A stretch of DNA of 18,347 nt from an uncultured Clostridia bacterium (lineage in GTDB: Bacteria; Bacillota; Clostridia; Christensenellales; Borkfalkiaceae), in contig CANPWF010000012.1 in the NCBI GenBank assembly GCA_947581885.1, positions 1 to 18,347 of the forward strand, given 5' to 3'. Shown here piece by piece: positions 1-4,633 of the stretch. The translations under genes and the position numbers were made by a program. The notes beneath the pieces are model-generated. The model ran no database searches. It was given only the letters and a program-made list of their open reading frames with translations, and was not told the origin of the DNA. Each line of letters starts with the position of its first letter. Position 1 is the first letter of the stretch.

Positions 1-66
1 CTCAAAGCAAGAGGACAGTTCTTTGGCAAACGTTTCGTTGCTGTCGAGAATCAAAATGCGTTTCAT
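1..66 (-). CDS. Stand-alone Spo0A-like receiver protein, N-terminal 22 codons only
   Basis: Only the first 22 codons lie in the window; the gene runs off the left edge. It begins MKRILILDSN and continues FAKELSSCFE, which matches the start of the receiver protein at 551-907 (MKRILILENS...FARELAACLE). The two 66-base starts align without gaps at 49 of 66 positions by hand count, including 23 identical bases (44-66 and 885-907). The beginning fits strand 1 and helix 1 of a response-regulator receiver, but one aspartate of the usual acidic pair is a serine (D8 S9). The ATG is preceded by GAGGG at a good distance and by a strong promoter at 108-136. Whether a DNA-binding domain follows cannot be seen. 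Confidence 0.6.
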   Translation of the reverse strand, partial: MKRILILDSNETFAKELSSCFE

Positions 67-107
67 CAAAAGCCCTCATATTTGTTTATTTTTTCGATCG
101 TACCTGC

Positions 108-136
108 ATTATACGTCGCATTTTGACATTTGTAAA
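108..136 (-). promoter_or_regulatory. Sigma-A type promoter for the left receiver gene
   Basis: On the minus strand TTTACA (131-136) is followed after exactly 17 bases by TATAAT (108-113). This leaves a leader of about 35 bases before the ATG at 66. A Spo0A-box-like sequence, AATGTCAAAA (121-130 on the minus strand), lies inside the spacer. The promoter is a near-consensus match; the box is suggestive only. Confidence 0.65.
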
Positions 137-322
137 GTAATTTTCTTTCATATTTTCTACGTATTTTGTGTTCTTTTGAGAGTTTTTGTCAAATCCCGTC
201 GAAAATGAAAAACCCAATCCACGAATAACCCGAATTGAAATTCAAAACATCCCCTCCCGTTCGGGGAAAATCTTCTCCCTTCAAATCCCAATTTTCGTCG
301 GAACATAAATTCTCCTTGCGAA

Positions 323-355
323 TTAACACTCTCTTAACACAAGCTGTGCTATAAT
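323..355 (+). promoter_or_regulatory. Direct-repeat promoter resembling a PhoB/PhoP-type box
   Basis: Two perfect TTAACAC repeats (323-329 and 334-340) are spaced with an 11-base period. They end about 9 bases upstream of a perfect -10 box, TATAAT (350-355). There is no good -35 hexamer at 17 bases, so the repeats sit where an activator would replace it. Seven-base repeats at 11-base period ending about 10 bases before the -10 box are the known layout of OmpR-family activator sites, and TTAACA-type repeats are the known PhoP box of Bacillus. The gene that follows starts like an OmpR-family regulator, so autoregulation is a reasonable inference. Confidence 0.5.
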
Positions 356-377
356 AAGGGCGTTAAGGAGAATCGGT

Positions 378-608
378 ATGATCAAGATCCTTGTAGTAGA
401 AGACGATGACACGCTGAATATGTCGGTCTGCAAGCACCTTTCCATCATCTTCACGACGAAGCTCAAGAAATGCACCGAGAGGAAACGCTCTATGAAGGTG
501 ATGACGACGAAGCGGAGGCAAACATCACGACTTGATCGGGGCGAATACGCTCACAGGGAAGCGGCGCGGGCGGCGACGAGAGCGGCGGGGACGGGCTTCA
601 TGAAATAA
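378..608 (+). pseudogene. 5' remnant of an OmpR-type response regulator
   Basis: The frame opens at ATG 378 after AAGGAG (365-370). It reads MIKILVVEDDDTLNMSVCKHL, a typical first strand and helix of an OmpR/PhoB-family receiver, with the acidic cluster EDDD in place. After about 21 codons (to roughly 440) the similarity stops, and the rest of the frame is basic, low in hydrophobics, and overlaps the 3' end of the gene on the opposite strand. The full family is about 225 residues, so this looks like a gene truncated by deletion, or an assembly join. A second frame between about 456 and 535 would encode an acidic tail (EAQEMHREETLYEGDDDEAE...) that could be the end of another deleted gene; I do not recognise it. 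The promoter still looks intact. Confidence 0.45.
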
Positions 609-907
609 TAGCGGGCACCGAGGGACACGGCGCGGGAAAGGATCTGTTCGTCGGACGTGTCGCCGAGGACGAGAAAGTCGCACTTCATCCCCTGTGCGCG
701 AGCGGTTTCCATCACGGAAAAGCCGTCCGCGCCTTTGCATCGGAGCGACAAAATGACGGTGCTCGGCAAAAATTTTCGGAGAAGATTCATGCTCTCCGCG
801 TCATCGTCCGCCGTGCCGCAGACCGCAACGTCCCCCCTTCCCTCCAAGCAAGCGGCAAGCTCTCGGGCGAATCGCCGGCTGTTTTCGAGAATCAAAATGC
901 GTTTCAT
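551..907 (-). CDS. Stand-alone Spo0A-like receiver domain protein, phospho-acceptor lost
   Basis: This 118-residue protein covers one receiver domain and stops where the Spo0A receiver would end, so there is no DNA-binding domain. The best marker is AVSLGARYYFMKPV (93-106), which matches the Spo0A segment around AVDLGASYFILKPF. The conserved lysine is kept (K104). The phospho-accepting aspartate is a serine (S54 in VILSL), the acidic pair is E8 N9, and the switch threonine position is G82. By family knowledge such a domain should not be phosphorylated normally and may act by protein-protein contact. The start at 907 is chosen because GAGG lies 8 bases upstream and because the longer frame to 952 would run through a likely -10 box. 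It is a close relative of the partial gene at 1-66. Decay toward a pseudogene is the alternative. Confidence 0.7.
   Translation of the reverse strand: MKRILILENSRRFARELAACLEGRGDVAVCGTADDDAESMNLLRKFLPSTVILSLRCKGADGFSVMETARAQGMKCDFLVLGDTSDEQILSRAVSLGARYYFMKPVPAALVAARAASL
885..907. repeat. 23-bp exact repeat of 44-66 (paralogous gene starts)
   Basis: The bases at 885-907 are identical to those at 44-66 and cover the first seven codons or so of the two receiver genes. The similarity continues ungapped through the next 43 bases of coding sequence (26 of 43 identical) but stops abruptly upstream of the ATGs. This indicates gene duplication, not a mobile repeat. Confidence 0.7.
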
Positions 908-935
908 ATCATGCCTCAGTGTTTTTGATAAGGAC

Positions 936-941
936 AGTATA
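936..941 (-). promoter_or_regulatory. Likely -10 box for the receiver gene at 551-907
   Basis: TATACT on the minus strand lies 28 bases upstream of the ATG at 907. No good -35 hexamer is found 16-18 bases further upstream, which may mean activator dependence. A Spo0A-box-like site (992-1001) lies upstream. Confidence 0.35.
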
Positions 942-991
942 CATCGAATCAAGTCACTATTTTCTCCATTTTGAAGGGATTTCTGCGGAAG

Positions 992-1001
992 TTTGTCGAA
1001 A
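992..1001 (+). promoter_or_regulatory. Candidate Spo0A box (TTTGTCGAAA)
   Basis: TTTGTCGAAA contains the known core TGTCGAA of the Bacillus and Clostridium 0A box and fits the wider consensus TTTGTCRAAA. It lies in the non-coding stretch 908-1033, about 50 bases upstream of the -10 box of the receiver gene at 551-907. A ten-base match in this length of DNA is not expected often by chance, but one site is weak proof. A similar site, TTTGTCAAAA, is found on the minus strand at 1952-1961. Confidence 0.35.
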
Positions 1002-1033
1002 ACCCATGGGAAATTTTTACGAAAGGCAAGGCT

Positions 1034-1903
1034 TTACGTTCGATCCCCTGCCGAAGGGACCGAGGAAGAAGATGCGGACGAAACGCGTTCGGAAAGGACG
1101 TGCGAGGCGGAAGGTTCGTTGGGCGCGGGTCGGGTTGAAGCGGGCGCATCGGGAGTTGAAGCCGCGGGCTTGGGGATCCCGACGGCGGAGGTGAGGCGGA
1201 CGAGTTCGAAGAGCTCGCGCTCGATCGTGACGGCATCCCCCGTCATCACATAGCTTGCCCCCATCCGAAGGGCGGCGCGGAGCTGTTCGGCGTTTTCCAC
1301 GCCCGAGCAATCGACGCGGATCCTTCCCGCGGCGCACTGCACGGCACGCAGGATGAGGGGCACTTCGCCCCGCACGCACACGCCGTCCGCCCCGCCTTCC
1401 ACCGCCGCGCGAACGCCGAGTGAGATCTGCTCCTCCCCGATCGAATGATCTTCGAGCGAGAGGACGAGCGCGATCTTTTTGTTGGATCTTCGTACCTTCT
1501 TCACTTCCCTCTTCAAATAGGAAAAATTTCCGCCGAACAGTGCGGAATAGCAGAGGATCAGGCGAACTTCTCCCGCACCGCCCGTTATCGCCCACTTCGC
1601 CTCCTTCTTCTTGACGGCGGGAATGCTCTCCCCCGTTCCGCCCGCGAGGCAAATGACGCGCACCTGTTTCCCTCCCAAGATCTTCTTTGCGGAGGGGACG
1701 TTGACGGGGGAAACGAGCACGCCGTATGCCGACAACTTCACAGCGAGAAGGCAAGCCGATTTGAGAGCGTTCTTGTCGAACTCCCGCCTCGAAGCGTCGA
1801 CGATGAGCTTTTTTAAGGTGAGCGCGGCCTCGGCTTCCCGACGAGTGCGCTTGAATTCCGCATATTCCGCCGCTTCTTCCGCGGTGAGGATCCTCTCTTC
1901 CAT
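1034..1903 (-). CDS. DeoC-like TIM-barrel protein lacking aldolase catalytic residues
   Basis: The 289-residue protein aligns with deoxyribose-phosphate aldolase over most of its length: GEVRLILCYSALFGGN (112-127) corresponds to DEVDVVFPYRALMAGN in E. coli DeoC, and GADGVCV (171-177) to the strand carrying the Schiff-base lysine. All three catalytic positions differ: Asp102 is R114, Lys167 is C176, and Lys201 is D198. It is therefore unlikely to be an aldolase and may be a binding or structural relative. The last 45 or so residues are a low-complexity Ala/Ser/Pro tail. The chosen start (ATG 1903) has GGGAG 11 bases upstream and fits the family; a TTG at 1960 and an ATG at 1942 in the same frame are less well supplied. 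It has no close operon partner: the receiver gene begins 126 bases downstream behind its own -10 box. Confidence 0.6.
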   Translation of the reverse strand: MEERILTAEEAAEYAEFKRTRREAEAALTLKKLIVDASRREFDKNALKSACLLAVKLSAYGVLVSPVNVPSAKKILGGKQVRVICLAGGTGESIPAVKKKEAKWAITGGAGEVRLILCYSALFGGNFSYLKREVKKVRRSNKKIALVLSLEDHSIGEEQISLGVRAAVEGGADGVCVRGEVPLILRAVQCAAGRIRVDCSGVENAEQLRAALRMGASYVMTGDAVTIERELFELVRLTSAVGIPKPAASTPDAPASTRPAPNEPSASHVLSERVSSASSSSVPSAGDRT

Positions 1904-1983
1904 GCCCCCATTTTCTCCCAAAAGCGGGAATTTTATCCGCATTCCCCTCTTTTTTGACAAAGAAAAGCTGATACAATGCGGGC

Positions 1984-2226
1984 ATGAACCTCTTATCCGT
2001 ACAGGGAAACGGCGCGATCTACACGGCCATACTCCTTCTTATTTGCATCCTCGTCGTCCATTTTATCAAGCTCGCACGCGTTGGATATCGGACGCTCGGG
2101 AAGAAACTTCCCCCGCAAAAACCACCCAAAAAGAAGGCGAGCGAGCCCGTGTATTTCCTTGTGGAACGCAAAAAAACGCGCTCCAAGCCCGAATACTCCG
2201 AGCCGAAGCGCATTTCCTTCAAGTAA
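1984..2226 (+). CDS. Small single-helix membrane protein of unknown function
   Basis: Eighty residues. A hydrophobic helix spans about residues 11-30 (IYTAILLLICILVVHFIKLA) and is followed by a basic, proline- and lysine-rich tail that ends near SFK. The positive charge after the helix suggests the tail is cytoplasmic. I do not recognise a family. There is no ribosome binding site of normal strength. A TACAAT lies six bases before the ATG, the same geometry as in the nadD promoter, but no good -35 partner is found. The gene lies divergent to the DeoC-like gene and convergent to rsfS, ending 19 bases from the rsfS stop with no terminator between. Codon phase and the clear helix support it as real. 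Confidence 0.55.
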   Translation: MNLLSVQGNGAIYTAILLLICILVVHFIKLARVGYRTLGKKLPPQKPPKKKASEPVYFLVERKKTRSKPEYSEPKRISFK

Positions 2227-2245
2227 ATTTATTAGCCGATAGCGG

Positions 2246-2596
2246 TCAATCCTCGTAATGTTCGACGTTGCGGCCCGAATCCCAAAGCCGTTCGAGATAG
2301 TAGAAGAGGCGGGATTCCTCGTTGAAAACGTGCACAACGACATCGCCGAAATCAAGCACGCCCCACCTGCCCTCGCGCACGCCCTCGGTGCGGGTCGGAG
2401 CGAGCGAGAAGTTCTTTTCGAACACATCCTCGACGTTATCGCAAAGGGCGCGGACCTGCGTCGTCGAAGTGCCCGTCGCGATGACGAAATAACTGCAAAC
2501 GACCGTCTGATCGGATACGTTTACGATCACGATATCCTGCGCCTTCTTATCCGAGAGTGCCTTCGCCGCCGCTCTTGCAAGTTGATAACTTTCCAT
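2246..2596 (-). CDS. rsfS: Ribosomal silencing factor RsfS
   Basis: The 116-residue length is normal for the RsfS/Iojap family. Family features run along the whole protein: the ALSDKKAQDIVIVNV start, SYFVIATGTSTTQVRAL in the middle, and EGVREGRWGVLDFGDVVVHV followed by a YYLERLW end. By family knowledge it binds ribosomal protein uL14 on the large subunit and blocks subunit joining when nutrients are short. A GGAGG lies five bases before the ATG. It follows the nadD-HD gene on the same strand after 74 bases, a pairing common in Bacillota (nadD-yqeK-rsfS). The gap holds a perfect 16-base palindrome. Confidence 0.95.
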   Translation of the reverse strand: MESYQLARAAAKALSDKKAQDIVIVNVSDQTVVCSYFVIATGTSTTQVRALCDNVEDVFEKNFSLAPTRTEGVREGRWGVLDFGDVVVHVFNEESRLFYYLERLWDSGRNVEHYED

Positions 2597-2648
2597 ATTT
2601 CCTCCATTATTTTTTTATATTCTTTTGAAAAATCCTTTGATTATGTCA

Positions 2649-2664
2649 CGCATAGTACTATGCG
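2649..2664. promoter_or_regulatory. Perfect 16-bp palindrome upstream of rsfS
   Basis: CGCATAGTACTATGCG is its own reverse complement. It lies in the 74-base gap between the nadD-HD stop and the rsfS start, 53 bases before the rsfS ATG. It is not followed by a T-run, so it does not look like a terminator. As RNA it would form only a six-pair stem with a GTAC loop; as DNA it is a good candidate for a dimeric regulator site. Confidence 0.35.
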
Positions 2665-2670
2665 AATCGG

Positions 2671-3804
2671 TTATTTTCTCGATTTATACCAATCAAACGC
2701 CTCTGCCGTGAGCGGATAGACGGGCTTCCCGCTCCTTTCCAAATAGGCGAGCTGATGGGAAAGGGACGCTTCCATACACGCATCGAGATCTTCCCAAAAT
2801 AGTTTCCGAAGCGTTTCGACCCCTTCAAAATCCCGCTTCGATTCGAGAAGGTCGGAAAGGTAAATGAGCTTTCCGAGCGTGCTCATATTCCCCTTTCCGC
2901 TCGCGTGAAATTCAATCGCGTCAATCACTTCCTCGTCGGTTACGCCGAATTCGTGTTCCGCAAGATATGCCCCCGCATATTGGTGCCATACGGGCGCAGG
3001 TACGTTCTCGGGCGAACGGAAACCCCGAAGAAGCGGGGAGCCCTCGGGCACATATTTTGCGCAGTCGTGGAGCATTGCGGAAAGAAGTGCCTTGCGCTCG
3101 GGGACGAGGCGGGTGCTGTGCGCCCATTCGCAGGCGAGCAGGGCGACGCGGTAGCTGTGCGCCCGCCTTTGGGGCGTTTCGAGCTCCAACGCCTTCGCCT
3201 CATCAACGCGGTACAAATTCCGCGCGTCGATCTCCCGCAAAACTTCGGGCGAGAGCGCGGAGAGGTCGGCCTCCGTTTCCCCCCGAAAAGCGAGCGAGAC
3301 GCGGAGCGCGGTGGACGAGACCTTCTCCCCGACAAAGGGCACGGCGACAAAATGCTTTTGAAAGCGTTCGAAAAACTTCTCGGAAAGGGCTTCGGGCAGT
3401 TCCTCCCCCCTCCCGCACGCCGCAAGGGTGACGTTGGAGAGGATGTCGTCGGGGTTCTTCCAAGTGAAGAAGTCATTGAGCATATCCGCGCCGACGAGAA
3501 GATAGAGCTCCGCGTCGGGGTACTGCTCCCGAAACGCCCGACAGGTGAGGTAGGTGTAGCTCGTGCCGCCCGCGTTGCATTCGAAATCGTTGACGTGCGC
3601 CCTCTTCACCCCGCGGAAGGCGACTTCCAAGAGCGCGAGACGATCGGCCGCCGAGGCGGATGCCCCGTCCAGCTTGTGGGGGGCTTGGTAGGAAGGAATG
3701 ACTTCCAACTTATCGAGATGAAGAAATTTCAACGCCGCTTCCGCGAAACGGACATGTTCGCTGTGGACGGGGTCGAACGACCCGCCGTAAAGCCCGATCT
3801 TCAT
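2671..3804 (-). CDS. nadD: Nicotinate-nucleotide adenylyltransferase fused to a YqeK-type HD hydrolase
   Basis: The 377-residue protein has two domains. Residues 1 to about 190 are a nucleotidyltransferase of the NadD type: GLYGGSFDPVHSEH (4-17) near the start and the ISSTxxR-type motif SSTALR (163-168). NadD makes nicotinic acid adenine dinucleotide from nicotinate mononucleotide and ATP in NAD synthesis. Residues 200-377 are a YqeK-type HD domain, with H216, the HD pair at 246-247 (LHDCAK), HQYAGAYLAEHEFG, IEFHASGKGNM and YLSD at 315-318. YqeK enzymes cut diadenosine tetraphosphate. In many Bacillota these are separate neighbouring genes; here they are one frame. The HxGH nucleotide motif reads HSEH, with Glu in place of Gly. 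The start at 3804 puts the first strand of the fold at residue 1. Confidence 0.93.
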   Translation of the reverse strand: MKIGLYGGSFDPVHSEHVRFAEAALKFLHLDKLEVIPSYQAPHKLDGASASAADRLALLEVAFRGVKRAHVNDFECNAGGTSYTYLTCRAFREQYPDAELYLLVGADMLNDFFTWKNPDDILSNVTLAACGRGEELPEALSEKFFERFQKHFVAVPFVGEKVSSTALRVSLAFRGETEADLSALSPEVLREIDARNLYRVDEAKALELETPQRRAHSYRVALLACEWAHSTRLVPERKALLSAMLHDCAKYVPEGSPLLRGFRSPENVPAPVWHQYAGAYLAEHEFGVTDEEVIDAIEFHASGKGNMSTLGKLIYLSDLLESKRDFEGVETLRKLFWEDLDACMEASLSHQLAYLERSGKPVYPLTAEAFDWYKSRK

Positions 3805-3810
3805 ACCTGT

Positions 3811-3839
3811 ATTATACAACACTTTCCTCTCCGTTGCAA
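3811..3839 (-). promoter_or_regulatory. Promoter of nadD-HD, predicting a leaderless mRNA
   Basis: On the minus strand TTGCAA (3834-3839) is followed after exactly 17 bases by TATAAT (3811-3816). The ATG begins only six bases after the -10 box, which places the expected transcription start at or within a base or two of the start codon. No Shine-Dalgarno sequence lies at a usable distance: the nearest purine-rich run is about 20 bases upstream of the ATG and ahead of the -10 box. Confidence 0.6.
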
Positions 3840-3874
3840 GTTTAATTTCGAAAAAACAGGGCAAAAATCGGAGC

Positions 3875-4633
3875 ATGAGAACGTTTACCCTGTCCGATTT
3901 CCTCGATATGCTCTTTTACACGGTCGCCGCATGGTTTTTCACGCTCGGCATTTTGCGGTATTTCCGCGTGGAAACGGGTGTCGCCATCGCGTTTTGCTCC
4001 CTCGTCGCGGCGGCGGTAGGGATCGTATCCGCCCTCCTCCTTCTCGGAGCGAGAACAAAAAAGCGGACGGGAAAGCGGGAAAAGGAGGAGCGGGAGAAAC
4101 TTCTTTTGCATCTCGCCCTCGAGAAGGAAGAGCGGGTGCGGACATTGCTTTCGGACGCGTTCCTCGCCGACGGAAAGAAGACAAATTGCGAAAAAGATAC
4201 GCTTCGCGTCGACGAAACGCTCGTCGTGCCCCTCTTCACGATGCAGCCGCTCTCCGCCGATAAAATAGCCGAACTTCTGAAAAAATACGGGGAAGAGAAG
4301 TTCCTCGTCGCGTGCAACGCCCTTTCGCCCGAGGCGGAAAAACTGCTTGCAAGTTTCGGAAAACAGGCGATGCGCGGAGAAGAAATATACGCGCTCGTAT
4401 CGAAAACGGGGTGTATGCCCGAAAAACTGATCTGCGGCGAGCTACCGAGAAAGACGACCAAGCAGAAATTGCAACGCTCCTTCTCCAAAAAGAACGCCCG
4501 CCCATTCTTCGTGAGCGGACTTTTGCTGCTGTTTATGAGTTTGTTTACCGTGTTTCCCCTCTATTACCTCATCGCGGGGAGCGTACTGCTCTTCACTTCC
4601 GTTTTCGTCCGCGCCTTCGGCTACACGGGTTGA
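3875..4633 (+). CDS. Four-helix membrane protein with a cytoplasmic middle domain, unknown function
   Basis: The protein has 252 residues. Hydrophobic helices are seen at about 12-30 and 35-58, then a charged linker (60-95), a soluble domain (about 100-195), and a closing pair of helices at about 211-228 and 229-248. The soluble part holds VDETLVVPLF followed by EEKFLVACNALSPEAEKLLASFG and then RGEEIYALV. This order (strand, Ser-Pro-Glu-Ala helix, then a G-E-E helix) resembles the second half of Mrr-type restriction-endonuclease-like folds, but no catalytic motif is visible, so this is only a fold guess. It is divergent from nadD with a 70-base gap. Its 3' end overlaps the 3' end of the convergent FAD oxidoreductase by 13 bases. 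The GGAG before the ATG is too close to be ideal. Confidence 0.65.
   Translation: MRTFTLSDFLDMLFYTVAAWFFTLGILRYFRVETGVAIAFCSLVAAAVGIVSALLLLGARTKKRTGKREKEEREKLLLHLALEKEERVRTLLSDAFLADGKKTNCEKDTLRVDETLVVPLFTMQPLSADKIAELLKKYGEEKFLVACNALSPEAEKLLASFGKQAMRGEEIYALVSKTGCMPEKLICGELPRKTTKQKLQRSFSKKNARPFFVSGLLLLFMSLFTVFPLYYLIAGSVLLFTSVFVRAFGYTG

Larger units (their letters stand above)
67..377. other. AT-rich divergent intergenic region with regulatory sites
   Basis: This stretch is visibly more AT-rich than the rest of the window and holds no convincing gene. It contains the minus-strand promoter at 108-136 and two Spo0A-box-like sequences on the plus strand (TTTGTCAAA at 185-193, CCGTCGAAAA at 196-205). 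It also has a weak 5-bp stem (TCCCC 250-254 with GGGGA 263-267) and the TTAACAC direct repeat plus -10 box at 323-355. It separates two divergent transcription units. Confidence 0.55.

Noticed and set aside
250..267. TCCCC/GGGGA stem as an intrinsic terminator
   Set aside because: The stem has only five pairs with an eight-base loop and no T-run on either strand.
551..952. Longer start of the receiver gene at 952
   Set aside because: The extra 15 residues would cover the likely -10 box and lack similarity to the family; the ATG at 907 has a ribosome binding site and matches the paralogue.
1003..1010. CCCATGGG palindrome near T- and A-runs downstream of the DeoC-like gene as a terminator
   Set aside because: The palindrome leaves no loop and the flanking runs do not pair well; it is too short to call.
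1954..1977. TTGACA and TACAAT as a promoter for the small membrane gene
   Set aside because: The spacer is only 12 bases, too short for normal sigma-A use; the TTGACA may instead be part of a Spo0A-box-like sequence on the other strand.
2905..4263. Plus-strand frame of about 450 residues opposite nadD-HD
   Set aside because: It spans a divergent promoter region and overlaps two well-supported genes; its composition is Arg-rich shadow sequence.
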